Source of the DNA: Chrysomallon squamiferum
Taxonomy: Eukaryota; Mollusca; Gastropoda; Neomphalida; Peltospiridae
Direction of reading: 5' to 3'
Length of the DNA: 64,000 bases
NCBI GenBank assembly: GCA_012295275.1
Contig: CM022670.1
Coordinates: 32,077,938-32,141,937, forward strand
A program made the position numbers and the translations under genes. Of this stretch, positions 10,345 to 22,719 are shown in pieces. The notes beneath the pieces were generated by a model. That model saw nothing but the letters and a program-made list of their open reading frames with translations, was not told the DNA's origin and searched no databases. How positions within the stretch are numbered: the first letter of the stretch is position 1; the number at the start of each line of letters is the position of its first letter.

Positions 10345-12164
10345 TCAGAGATCGGGGTCGATCCTTCACAGAAAGGGGATACACAAATGTATAATTAATT
10401 GTAAGAGTATGGGCGGCAATGCGGGTGGTAATAAAAGATGTTACTGGCACCAAGCCTCGTTATACACAGGTAATTAGAGATTAAGATAAAACTGAAAAGA
10501 AGCAGTGTTGGAAATAGGAAACGGTCAGCCAGAGATGACACAGAAATAATAATAATCTGTAAGTAAGCTAATGGGAGACGAGTGGACGCTTTCAAACACA
10601 AACGACGACGGCCATAATGAACCACTGTGACGAGAACACAATAGGGTCAAACCAATTGAATTACAGAAATCATGAAGCGTGTCTCGTTTCAATTCTACAA
10701 ATACACATACCTATTAGATTCGGACCCTTAGGACCAAAACGATAGATGAACAGAAGCAGTAATGAAAATGTGTTAATATGAGGTTCACATTTGTGAATAT
10801 TTGACCGTAATCATGATAAGGGAGAGGAAAAAAGAAAAAAAGATTAGTCAAGCATGGATAAACGTAAATCGTTTTTTGTTCCTATCAACAGACGAGTCAT
10901 CTGTTTTATTCCCATCTACTGAGCGAGAGAATTGAAAGATTTTTCCATCATCTTCCGTCGGAATAACACATTTTTAACAATGGTTATAATTAGATGATGA
11001 AGGATATAAATGGTTAAACTTGATTACTTATTTGTACGCATGTTGCCCAGTATAGTAAATAAAATACGTCAAAGGATACATTTAATTATTATCTGAACGT
11101 GCTATCTTATCTCGATCTAAATCAATTATTCTAATACATCCCTGCTGTTTTCCTGTCAGTTTTCTTACTGTTGCGGTTAAAAAAAAAAGAACCCCCCAAA
11201 ACCACACACACACACATTAACAAATGATAAACAAAATAAAAATAGAACAATAGAAACCAAACAATAGTTATTTTTCAATCGTATTATTTTTCAGTTTTAA
11301 GTTTCGTAGAAGAGTCTTGTGTAGTTAGATGAAAACATTTTGTTGATGAAAGATAAAACAAACTAACTGTCAGATGAAAAACTGAATAACTAAGTGAATA
11401 CATTAATGGCTTTTTGTTTTTAAACACAGACAACTAGTTTCAATGCTAAAATCATTAGCTGTCAATCATTTAGGTTTTTGTATAATGATGTTATAATTCC
11501 CTAGACTTTATTATCAACTGACAATGGTAGGATAAACAGGTATACTCATACTAAGCCTTTAATAAATTAGTCTGATGATGAATAATGATATGACAGAGAG
11601 GAAACCCGCTGTCGCCAGTACAGATGTTAGCAGTGTCTTTTAATAACTTTCTCATAGACAACAGCAATCCACATAACAAGGGTACTGTTTGTAATGCGAA
11701 GTAACACACAGCGAACGTTTACTTACCTTTTAATATATATTTACTGATGAATATATGGTGCTAAGACACACACATTTATATCATACATACATTGTATATA
11801 CATATCGTACAGCGTTTTTGTTATGATGCGGTCATCATATTCAAAAATAACTTCTCTAATGTGTTAAAGTATATTTGTCACCGACTATTTATTACTATGA
11901 AAATATCATCGATAATGGAAATTATATTCTACGATAGTGAAATATAGGTGACATACAGATTATCTAGCAGTAGCACACCTGTCTGTTTTACCTGCTTCTG
12001 TGCGCGTAGAATTTCTCTTCTTAAAATTGTTTGGCTAGTTCGATTATTTTTAAATTTCTCTCGTTCAGTTGTTAAATACAAACTGCCGGTTACTTTTCCA
12101 GTGACATATAAATCCATTAATACAAAACACTTAGGCAGAAAGATACAGATACAGACACAGAAAC

Positions 12165-12165
<1 letters not shown>
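10345..12165. other. Non-coding stretch, no gene seen
   Basis: AT-rich with moderate CpG. Short frames at 10395-10625 (minus) and 11929-12117 (minus) have no domain, and the 107 residue frame at 11948-12271 runs into the GA tract. I see no exon signature. Confidence 0.6.

Positions 12166-12166
<1 letters not shown>

Positions 12167-12251
<85 letters not shown>
12167..12251. repeat. (GA)n microsatellite, about 42 units
   Basis: One of the longest GA tracts in the window. It lies 250 bp before the CpG island at 12503. Confidence 0.97.
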
Positions 12252-12254
<3 letters not shown>

Positions 12255-12502
12255 TAAACTATTTTATCTGAAAGAAATTAAATTAGGCACAGAAGACAAT
12301 GATGTTCGTAAATGGAAAAGAATATTTCTATTACAAAGGCTATATGCAATTGGTTCTAAATTTAGCTTCGTTTAGAAAAAATAATTTTCACCTTGTCTGT
12401 TTGTATAATCGTGTCATAAAAGTGATAATTACGACAAAAGCTGTAAGACCATTATTAAATACCAATAATTTAGATCCCAATAAAATAATAATTACAGAAA
12501 GT
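12252..12502. other. AT-rich spacer
   Basis: A 97 residue frame starting at 12299 runs through this spacer into the CpG island. It has no recognisable domain and its codon content shifts abruptly at the island edge, so it is probably chance. Confidence 0.5.
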
Positions 12503-12735
12503 GCGAATTACGCAAGGTTCCCACTCGGCAAGATACGCCGTGCGAATGACGGACGCATACCTCGCCTGCAGCCTGCACAGTTTTACCTTTGACACATTAA
12601 TTGGGTTCGACACGAGTCAAAGAGGCCCGCGGGGAAGCTGAAGGCAGAACGTGGAGCTAAAAGCACGCATGCGTGAAGAGGCGCGTGCAAAGCGTGATTA
12701 CTTTGCGTTTTTGGCGATTAGAAATTAGATGCCCG
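12503..12735. promoter_or_regulatory. CpG island-like block with NRF1-like palindrome
   Basis: About 22 CpGs in 233 bp, counted by eye, with G+C near 50-55% against about 30% in the flanks. It includes CCCGCGGGG and the perfect 12 bp palindrome CACGCATGCGTG at 12664-12675, close to the NRF1 consensus (GCGCATGCGC). It is bracketed by two long GA tracts. The features suit a promoter or proximal enhancer. No TATA box or splice-flanked exon can be assigned, and the transcription direction is unknown. Confidence 0.45.
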
Positions 12736-12792
12736 AAATAAATATTACTCCTCAAGCTTAATTTCTGAATTCTTTTGATTAGATAATGAAAT

Positions 12793-12795
<3 letters not shown>

Positions 12796-12856
<61 letters not shown>
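12796..12856. repeat. (GA)n microsatellite
   Basis: About 30 GA units, on the far side of the CpG island from the tract at 12167-12251. Confidence 0.97.
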
Positions 12857-12858
<2 letters not shown>

Positions 12859-13980
12859 GAACATTAATGGATGAAATCTATCTTAAATCTGTTCATTTAG
12901 AATTTAAATGGTGAAATCTTTTATTAAGTTAATAATTGTATCAAGTGAAAAATGTCACGCATCTCTTTTGTCACCAGTGTACGATATAATATGTGTATCG
13001 ACCATAGTCTACACTAATCCGTTAAAAGATTTTTCACAAGCACACCTAAAAGAGGAGATCTGGTTTGGAATTGGAAATAACCAGTAAAGGCACTAAGAAG
13101 GATCGTACCTGTGACCATCATACCTCTAACAACTATATCACAGTCTTAAAAAAAAAAAAAAAAAAAAATCAGTGGGTTACAAATAGACCCTGAAATTACA
13201 AAGACTCAAATTTTACTGCTCGTTACAGCTGAAACATAAAAAGTATTATTAAACTTGACTAAAATGTTTATAATATTTTTATTTCCAATACGAATACTAA
13301 CGGAAATAATCTTTAAAAAAAAAAATATAAAAAAATCGGGATCTGAATAACAGTATGTTACTGGAATTATTCGGAACGTAATTATTATACGTTTAATAAA
13401 TTACCTTATATTTCTGAGTACCATATGAACGCGAACAGATGTTTAATGTATGCCACAAACGAACAATTAAACAATCTATTTATTATGCTTTGCTGTGTAA
13501 AGCCATTAGCTTTTTATTTTTATTTTTGTTCTTATCATATTACTGGATTTGTGTACGTGACACAGAAATGTAGACCAATATAATTACTTACAACACGCAC
13601 AAACCCTTTTATCAATATTTTCATAGCATTACTGTTGCTGCTGTGATGACACTGGTTGCTGCTGCTGTGGTGGTAGTGGTTGTTGTTATTGTTACTCCTA
13701 TTATTGTTATTGTTGTATTGTTATTGTTTTTATTTACTTGGGACCTGAAGAAACCTTATTTTGTTTATTATTTTTAAGCATAATAGTTTGCCTTTCAATC
13801 AATATTTTTTTACTGCTTCTAATTCTTATTAAAATTCAGTCTATACTTCCATGTTTTAAAAACATAAAATGATTATTTCGACTTTTTTTTTCTTTTTTCT
13901 TTAAACAAAAATCCCTAAGGTAACAAAAATGATCAGTAAATGTGTGAATGAGGTTGAGTGGGGTTAAACTGACTTAAAAT
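12857..13980. other. AT-rich non-coding stretch
   Basis: Holds a SINE fossil (13098-13143), a poly-A run (13148-13168) and CTG/TTG trinucleotide-rich DNA at 13632-13731. No gene seen. Confidence 0.65.
13098..13143 (-). repeat. tRNA-like (SINE-type) fossil
   Basis: On the minus strand, TGATATAGTTGTTAGA (13125-13140) resembles an A box. GGTACGATCC (13100-13109) is a one-mismatch B box at tRNA-like spacing. Confidence 0.5.
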
Positions 13981-14190
13981 ATCTCAGCAATTTCCATTAA
14001 ATGTTATTAATTATGCAAGCCGCTAGCGACCGTCACAACACATCAAAACCAAACTGTGTCATATTTGTATACTTATGTAGATTAGTGACAGTAATAAATA
14101 CACTTTCTGGGTCATGTTTAGTCACTTCCGCTTGCCAGCTTAACGATTCAGGTGGATTATCGATCTGTCAATTACCGTGACCTACCTACA
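13980..14190. promoter_or_regulatory. CNE-like block
   Basis: Complex sequence with retained CpGs, CACTTCCGCTT (ETS-like core), TGATTTATCG-type and TCAATTA motifs, and no simple repeat. Stops occur in all frames. Candidate regulatory element by composition. Confidence 0.22.
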
Positions 14191-16299
14191 TACATAAAAC
14201 TCCGAAATGAAAGCTTGCTTTTTAAATGTTGTAATTCGCCCTGTTGTTTGTGTTTGTAGTCCAAATAAGTAAATGTCCTTATTAGTTTTTTCTATTTAGG
14301 ATTTACTTTACTCTCCGGAACTGCTCGCGGAAACTTTGTATCGTATTTCTAATTAGAAATCAATATTAAGTTCAACCTATTTGGCAAACATTCAGGTTAG
14401 TTCTGGGGTAGTTATATAACACTTCTGTAGTTGTCTTTTTTTCCCGTTAAATATTGATCTTGAAGGTCTAAAAGATCTCCCTTTTAGATATAAAATAAAA
14501 TAGAAATGGCAGTGAAAACAATAGTTGTGAAAATCCCTATAATCCTGTGTTCATATTGATACTGAAGCCATAGCAAAGTAAATTTTAATAATAATAACAA
14601 CAACAACAATAATAATACTTGTATAATGAATGTATACTTCGTACTGTAACACAAAGGACAGATAAAGCAGTCTGATATTCACGACTTAACTGTTGGTCAT
14701 AGGATCAGTCCTCCTCTTCACATCAGTTGGAATATTTGCTATTCCAGCCATCGCCCACAAACCGTGAATCAAACGCTACGTTTGTAAATACACAATAAAG
14801 GATTCCTAGCTGCTAAAATGAAAAAAAAAAAAAAAAAAAAAAATTAAAGAAAAAGGTAGTCCACGGTGGCACAAGTTTCTTCTCTTAAGCTTTCAGTATA
14901 AAATCATGTCTGTCATTTAACCACAGTTAAGATAAAAATGTAAGCGATGTAGTTTAACATGTATTCATTCAGTTCCTAGGAAGTTACAGAAGTCAGTTGG
15001 GATGGAAAATAAGTTCAAAACTCTAAATGATAAGTTAGAAGGTTAAGCGTGAATGTTGTAAAATTATCGGGTAAGAGTACGGTAGCAATACAGTGGATTA
15101 ATAAATAAGTAAGTCAGAACTGTTCACTTTCTGGTTTGGGTGGTATCGGAGAATTCCATTTGTTGTTCTTGATAAAACTACAGTTAGCCCGATACAGCAT
15201 GTAATGCATGTCTGAATAAATCAATATGTGCTTAACATATTTTATTTAATATCTGTTATTCTTTCACAAACATATTAACTATAATCGTATAAATATTTAT
15301 AATTTGATATACAAAATATCTGATAAACGTGTGTTTATTCTATCATACACGGATTATTAAAAGCTGCTTGGCAAGTATATAGACTTCTTGTTGAATACAT
15401 TGGCATAAATAGAGCTAAGTGCAGAAGTGTAAAACATACAAAACTACCAACAACAGTATATGAAGATCTCAAACTTTTCACTCGTACGGTTTATTCACAG
15501 AGACCGACAGCGGAGTAGCCCGTTCAGCTAACACAATATTTATTCATTAATTTTAGTTCCATCTAAAATGGCAAGCAAATATTAACATCATTTCTGTGAA
15601 CACTCCCGTGTTTTATTGGCCTTCGAGATTAAACGTTTCTTTCGACATTTTTCATCTTGAATGGGTACAGTGTTGGAGAGGAACACCGACTGTGTATGTC
15701 TGAAGGCTTAATTTACCTAAAAGGATGTCTTCCTTATATAATATACTTCTGATATACAATACACCAAATACTAAAACCGACTTGATGAAAGATATTCGAT
15801 ATCTTTCCTACAACTACTGACACACCGCTTGTAAATGTCTTTAGTTAGCGCCAAACACGGAAATGTTTTCAAATTTAAGTGTCATTGACTGGATGATACC
15901 GATGTCACAAATCAGCTGTACTGACCATCAATAACATCTTTCACAAGTTCAGTGAACGTTGAGTAGTACAGTTAATATTTAAAATACTGACATAATTAAT
16001 TAGAAAGTCACGAAGTGCTGTACTGTTCCTATAATGTTAAGATTGTGTTTCAGTTCTGCAAAATTGAATTATTTTACAAAAATAATTATTAATAATATAA
16101 TAAATCTATAACACAGTATAAAAAATAATATCTAAAAACAGTAAAATCATATTCATACCAAATTAATATTTCTCTCCATGAAAACCATAACAGTTTTATT
16201 TTATTTTTCTTTAATTTAACTTTAATAAAACGACAAGAATTTCTTTCAAATTTGAACTTGTGAAACGATTCCAATTTTGTTTTTATTATTATTTTCTAC
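14191..16299. other. Non-coding stretch, CpG-normal
   Basis: No gene seen. CpG density is high for AT-rich DNA (about 27 in 15001-16000). Contains the SINE fossil at 14667-14712 and a poly-A run at 14820-14843. Confidence 0.6.
14667..14712 (+). repeat. tRNA-like (SINE-type) fossil
   Basis: AGCAGTCTGATATTCAC (A-box-like) is followed by GTCATAGGATCAGTCCTCC, whose GGATCAGTCC is a near B box. The same GTCATAGGATCAGTCCT string recurs, slightly altered, in the fossil at 48069-48110, suggesting one family. Confidence 0.5.
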
Positions 16300-16760
16300 A
16301 CTGCGCATTTTCTTTCTGGAAATCACACAGACCAAGCCAACAGGTTGCACGTTCCTGCCAGTCGTGGCCAATGTATCTCACAGACAGGTAGGTGCGTAGC
16401 CAGCATTCACGACGTTTCCAGTCGACTAACACAGCTAGTTGTTTGGGTCATGACCCTCGCTCAGCATGCAGAAGGAGGCGATCGCAGATAAAACAGACTT
16501 CACCTGGCCAGGTATTGGCAGGTGCCCCATGAACTCATTTGACCTGCAGACACTTGCAGTTTCGGATTGCCACATTTTACACGATTTTTCTTGTAACGTG
16601 CCCCAGTTTTTTCAACGCAGCTTGAACCACCTGACAGACAGCGAGTTATGCAACATCGATGTTTCGTTTTTCGCTAATTCTGCGGAGTACTGAGAAATAT
16701 GTTTGTTTGTATATAGCGTCACGCACTCAGCTGGTGAATGCGCGCGTGCTAGCACGTATT
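16300..16760. promoter_or_regulatory. GC-richer block with E-box cluster
   Basis: About 460 bp of complex, CpG-containing sequence. Several CANNTG boxes of the CACCTG/CAGGTG type fall between 16499 and 16635, including two within 30 bp. It contains the short frame at 16466-16693. Candidate regulatory element, or a short unannotated transcript. Confidence 0.28.
16466..16693 (+). CDS. Hypothetical 75 residue open frame
   Basis: An ATG-initiated frame with an in-frame stop close upstream, in one of the few GC-balanced blocks of the left part. Composition is unremarkable (no low-complexity run), unlike most frames here. It has no signal peptide, transmembrane segment, cysteine pattern or domain that I recognise, and no homolog comes to mind. 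It may be a small protein, a single exon, or simply a stop-poor stretch. I lean toward the last. Confidence 0.15.
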   Translation: MQKEAIADKTDFTWPGIGRCPMNSFDLQTLAVSDCHILHDFSCNVPQFFQRSLNHLTDSELCNIDVSFFANSAEY

Positions 16761-18770
16761 ATGCAAGTGATAGCGTGCGTGTAGACATTTTTCAGTTTTG
16801 TGGGGGTTTTCTTGATTAGACATCCAGTACTTTTTTAACTTCAAAGCTTCCTCCAAACAAATCATGATTATTGAGTAAATAAATAAATAAATCACAATCC
16901 GATACAGATTTATTTCTTCGTTCACGCCAATGGTGTGCATGGGTGTTTACTCGTTTAAATACACGTGTACTCTTGTAGAAATCATATACATGTATTCCCT
17001 TTCCACGTCTTCTCGTGTTTAGTTACATATTTTCTTTAATGTCAAAATTAATATAATCATCAGTTCGTTATCATCCATGTTCAAAGTACTGAAGCCATGT
17101 ACACTCAATGGGAGTGGGTTTTATCTCAGTCACACGGCATAGACCCGAATCAGGAGTGTTCCCAGATCTGATCTCCTCAGTTCTCCTGTTCCGCTATATC
17201 TCGCTCCACCCAGTAATTCTTTTCTGTCTTATCAAAAGGTCGTTACACGTTTGTGTTTTATTTATTTATTTATTTAAATTTTCCTCTGTATATGGGTACA
17301 TGTACCTAAAAAGTTTCCTACTGCATAACGGTTTCGGGTTTCCTTTCTATTTATTCATTGGCCTTAAATGATGCACTATAAGTTAACGATGAAATTAACA
17401 AATTTAAATATTAAGTAAATATTTCCTCCATTATTTGCCAAACAGAGAAATAAAACATTTTCATTTACTGAATCTGTATTTTTATTTTCGCACTTTGATG
17501 GAAAAAAAAATAAAATTAAAAATTAAAAAAAAAAAAAATAAATAATTAGCTAAATAAAAAATATAAATAATTTTATATACGTACTGTTATTATTTTAAAG
17601 AAAAGGACTGTATATCGATGAGACGTGTAAGATAGCAGGATCAACCCTTCTTAAGGAATTCTTTGGAGATATCTTGCCACAGTTATTTGCCGTGACATGA
17701 TGTTCTGTTTACGAGAAGGTGTGTATAAAGATCCCATGCTGGATCTACAAGCCAAGACAGGTTTTACAGTCGCGAATAGTATCACAAGCAGAGATTTAGA
17801 GTAGAATATTTCATTCTCTTTGTCATTTAAAACTTGGTCTTTTTTTTGTTCGATTCATAATTACAGAAATTTGATTTTCATGAGACAAATATTATTTAAT
17901 AGCACAATATTTAATCGTCTTAGTTTATAAGTAATGGCTCAGCGAATTATTTATTTCAAGCTCAAATATATTTGCCATTTGTGTTGAAAGTATCTAATAT
18001 AGCAACATAAAGGCAAGCAAAATATTCATGAAATTTTGGTTCTTACTAAATCATGTCGTTTCTCGAAATAATTTATCCTCGTTTTGGTAATAAAATAGTT
18101 CATCAGGCCAGTGTATTGGGGTATTATTAAATTAGATTTACGTTTTATGTTTTATTTCACAAAGCTTTATCCATCGAATCTCTTTGGCAAAGCACTGTTC
18201 GCTGGTTCAAATAAAAACGAACTTTTCACTTTGTCGCCTTATTAAGAAAAGGTCGCAAGTGACATTTCAAAAGTTTTCAGAAAAAATCAGTGTAAAGCAT
18301 ATTTAACAATTCCTGTAGAATCAAAATGACCGTGAAGGCGTTATTTAACATCTAAGAAGATGAATAATTTAGGTGCCATCACTAAATAATCAAATATAAC
18401 AGCAATAGTTCTGGCGCAATTCTCACTCACACCTTTCTTAATAAAATGATGACTAAGCAAGTTAATTAGCATATAAATATTTCACACGTGTACTTTATAA
18501 TTGTATTGACAGTCATTTCAGTTCAAAGGCTGTAGAAAAATTGGTTACATTTTGATTAACATAAAATGTTGTATTGCCCGCAGGCAGTCCAGATCACTGG
18601 CCTTAATCTATGCCACCATAATATACCCATACATACATTAAAGAATCTCCCAGCGGACATTGGTGTTGACTTTTAGGTGATTGTCCTGTAGTACACAACA
18701 CGTATGATTATAACAATTTGTCTGACGTTGTTTTTGCATCCTAATTTTTACTGTCCTTATGCCAATAAAA
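16761..18770. other. Non-coding stretch
   Basis: AT-rich, CpG-normal. Short frames at 16749-16940 and 17108-17371 lack domains. A very weak SINE-like B box (GGATCAACCCTT) lies near 17638-17649. Confidence 0.6.
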
Positions 18771-18775
18771 TGCAG

Positions 18776-18858
18776 CCAACCGTTTCAGTGACAACAAAAA
18801 TAGTGTTTCTCTGACGAAGAGAAAGCTAAGTCATTAACATTTTGTTGACTCCGGTTGG
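18776..18858. other. 83 nt multi-stem hairpin
   Basis: Four nested complementary pairs: CCAACCG 18776-18782 with CGGTTGG 18852-18858; CAACAAAA 18792-18799 with TTTTGTTG 18840-18847; TAGTG 18801-18805 with CATTA 18832-18836 (one G-U); TTTCTCT 18806-18812 with AGAGAAA 18818-18824 around a 5 nt loop. About 27 pairs in one co-linear stem suggest a structured RNA or a cruciform-prone repeat. Expression and strand are unknown. Confidence 0.45.
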
Positions 18859-19044
18859 AAAGACAACAATGGATGTTGTGATACTTAAAACAATATTGCA
18901 TTATAAATGGTAATTACTGTAATTCTTCCAAATAGCCCCGAGGTCGTATTTATTAAAAGAGGGTCAGTGCATTCAGTACCGCAGTGTGGTGAGAATGTGT
19001 TTGTATGTGATTGTCGTTTTCACAAACGATATAAAACCCACACA

Positions 19045-19180
<136 letters not shown>

Positions 19181-20765
19181 CATAGATATATTAATGAGAT
19201 GAGCAAAATACATCTATGCATATGACTACGTAAACAACATGAATAACAGTAGAAAACAGAATCAAATTAATCATGTTAATGACATTTGATCTTTGTAACA
19301 AATGTTCTGTAGTAAGGAAATTACGAGGAATAAAATCACGAAAAACGCAAGACAGTATGAGAAATAATCTAATGAATTAATGAAACGGATATGTCATTCG
19401 ATAGTGTTAAGTTCTATATGTTATTTTAATGTATATCAAACACGTATACTACTACATACTTCTGTGGTAATGTAACTGTTTTGGGTAATGCACGTTCAAC
19501 AGTCTATACCCAGCAGCTGCTAATAAAAATGAAGACGTTTTATTCTGTTACCCGATATTCATAGAGGTCATCGGTTTTTCTAGGTTAGTTAAACATTCTT
19601 TTTAATATGTTTTTACATTTATCGAACATTCTAGAAATTTCTGGAAATGCGCCAAACCATTAGACTATTTTCTAAAAACATCGTTTTATATATTTGTTTA
19701 TTATTTTAAAGACAGTGTCTAAATCTTTTTGCTTCACGCACATTTCCGAATTTGTAATTTCTACATATGCCAAAGAAATCCGATCATCAAAATATTCAGA
19801 AATTCGTTGCTTTCTGAAACTGGCCGATTAGATCATTATCAGAGAATGCTGGGTATATCAATCACCTGTTACTTAGATTTTACGTGGGGGAAATTGTGGC
19901 TTGCTTGACAAATTGTAAATTCTGTAATGGTTTCTACTATCTGAAAGTATCGGCGATGAAGGGAATGCTGCATATTCTATCTCGTTGACCGATATACTCA
20001 AGTTCAGAGTTGAGACTGTTCACTTCTACGGTTTCTATAGACACGTCGAAGACGGTTAAAAAAACAAACCCCAAAAAACAACCAACAACGATTCTACACT
20101 TTTCTTCACAATAAATATAATCTACGTTTCTTCTGAATCAAAAACGATGGATGAACATTGAAAATTTTTCGTTTTTATCAAGCCTAATTACTTTCCTTGT
20201 ATTACATACTAACAAATTAGTAACATACTGAAAGACACCTTCTACTCAGTGCCCCTTTTCCCGTTCCAGACAATCCTTTATGATAGTTCATCAGGGATCA
20301 TGGCAAACGATACCTTGCTGATAATTGAAGTAGCCCAAGGGAAGGTGGGATGTTTTTTCTCACATGACTGTACGAATGTTTGATATTAATAACAAAATAT
20401 GTAATAAGATGATGTACGCAGATAATTACCCCTCTTGTACAGTATATATCTAAATTAAGTTTATTCTATTGAATATATTTTTATCATTTCTGTTGTTCTT
20501 ATCGTTTAAATTATACTAAGATTATGTTATCACCTGGTCGTTATTCCCCTTACAACAAAGTCCATACGCCAGAAAACAGCTAAAAAACACACTGGCTTTC
20601 TGAGCACATGAAGGTTGCTAAAGGGTTTCAGTGATATTTATAAGTTTTTTTGGCTGAGCATTTTGAAAAATCTTCATTATGATTTTGGTTCTATTGTGAT
20701 GAATCGAAAAATATAGCATTATTGATTTTTGTTGTTTGTTTTTGTTATTTTAATATATATAAAAA

Positions 20766-20829
<64 letters not shown>
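20766..20829. repeat. (AAT)n microsatellite
   Basis: About 21 AAT units. The poly-Ile frame across it is an artefact. Confidence 0.96.
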
Positions 20830-21057
20830 TTTTTAAAACATTTAGAAAAAATATTTTTATTAATATCTTGTACTAATCTAAAATGGCCTCTCATCCCCCC
20901 ACAAAAAAGATAAAAAAATAAAAATGAAAATAAAAATTAAATTAAATTAAAAAAAATAATAATAATAAAGGTAAATAAAAAAGAAAAGAAAAACAGAAAT
21001 CCATCCATCCCAGAGACAACTGTTTATTCCTAAGTGATTATTTTTAAAAATAACTTT

Positions 21058-21393
21058 TCAGAAACAATAACATTTAAAAAATCTGATGAAATGAGATGAC
21101 AGGCGGAAGACTGGTGCTGTGAACTGGCATGACCTGTCAAAACCCCTCACTGCTGTCAGCAACATCTTGCACATCAGCGTGTCCAGCCACTGTTTGTGTC
21201 TTGCATCAAGCCGCTGCAGCCAGTTGGCACATTCCCAACACAGTTCACGGCCTTTTACATCTCGGACATAGACCCAAGTGACTATGAAAACTTTTGTTGG
21301 TCCATTTATTTCCTCCTATCACAACATAACCAGAATGTTTATTGGCAGAAAGAGCAATATATTGCCCACAAGGACTATAATTCATATTCTTAA
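21058..21393. other. GC-richer patch at the CpG boundary, ambiguous open frames
   Basis: The minus strand is open for 85 codons without a start at its head (21315 down to 21061, stop at 21060-21058), rich in Trp and Cys. The plus strand is open from 21133 to the stop at 21393, and a further plus frame is also open. A candidate minus-strand acceptor AG precedes 21315 but lacks a good pyrimidine tract. No family is recognisable. Several overlapping open frames fit a stop-poor GC patch; it could also be a terminal exon of a gene extending to the right. Confidence 0.2.
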
Positions 21394-21758
21394 GGCTTTA
21401 TTTTCTATATTAATAACTAGTAATGCTTAAGTCAGCATCTTGAGTAGCATTTCAGGTAGTAAAAAATGTAAAAGAGTTCTCATTTCCTTCTCTCAGAAAA
21501 TAAAATCTAGGTTCAATGTACAGTAGACCATCATTAAAAATATGACAATGATTGTGATGATTATGATGATGATAGTGAAGAAAATGTGACCTTTGCCAAT
21601 TCTTCTTTTCTTATTTGGTTTAATTTATTTCTATGATTGTTATATCATAGTCCTAATCTAGTAAAATATAAACATATTTCAATTTAATGACTGGCTTATT
21701 ATTACACTTACTTAGAATGTCAGTATACATATATATGCAACTTACAATACATATCAAC

Positions 21759-21763
<5 letters not shown>

Positions 21764-21790
<27 letters not shown>
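21764..21790. repeat. (CA)n microsatellite
   Basis: About 13 CA units. Confidence 0.94.
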
Positions 21791-22673
21791 ATTTTGTTGT
21801 GGGGCATTGATAAACAAATTTACTGAATCATGTTTAAGTGCAAATATCTTATAAAAAGCTGCTGAGTGCACACAGTTTATAGTCAGAAACTATTAAAAAG
21901 AAACAACAAACAACATGACAGCACTGTTCACTCATAAATAGGTAAGACCACTGATTCAATGAAGGCCATTCATCTGTCTCTTTTACTTAAACAGAAATAA
22001 AAGAAGACAAACATTTTCATTTGTTGTAAGGTTTAACTATCCCCAGGACTCTAAACTTCTGTCCAATAAAAGAGAAAGAGAAAAAAGATTACAATCGAAA
22101 GGACATGCAGTCCATGACAACCAAAGTGGAGGCAATTGTTAGAAAAATACATCTTACTTATTTTGGACAGTAAATAGTTTAAGTTTAAAAAATTTCTTTA
22201 GTACTGTACAAATGATGGTCTACACTCCCAGCTAGACGACTTGTATACAGAAAGCTTTCTCCACCTATCTAATCATGGGCTTTTGGCTTTGAAATAGGAA
22301 AACTGTTTTTTAACACATTGCTGATATATAGGTGGAGAGGCTTTCATGATTTGCAAATAGAACAGGGGCAAGAAAAGGTCAACAAAAATAAGTGTTTGTT
22401 TAGATTTTTGCCTAGCCAACACAAGGAATTTGCTCAAGCATACAAGCTGAACACAGTTAACTTGTTAAAGACTATTTGGTAAAAAAAATAAAATAAAATA
22501 ATAATGTTTGTTTAAAGTACATGGTAGCTGTTAAATAAACAACTCTGCAGTATATAATTGCTGGTGTTTTCTAGTAAGTATTCACAAGTGGAAATAGTTC
22601 ACTGAAATATATTTATTTCTCTTTTTCTAAATACCTGTCAAGCATGCAAATGTTAAGATCAGTAACTCTGACT

Positions 22674-22680
22674 GTGTGTG

Positions 22681-22718
<38 letters not shown>
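22674..22718. repeat. (TG)n microsatellite
   Basis: About 20 TG units with one CATG and one GCG interruption. Confidence 0.95.

Positions 22719-22719
<1 letters not shown>

Noticed and set aside
17638-17649. tRNA-like SINE at about 17610-17650
   Set aside because: B-box-like string present but no convincing A box; mentioned only as weak.
20225-20350. Third copy of the 215 bp direct repeat
   Set aside because: Only short, loosely similar strings around CTTTATGATAG; not alignable over useful length.
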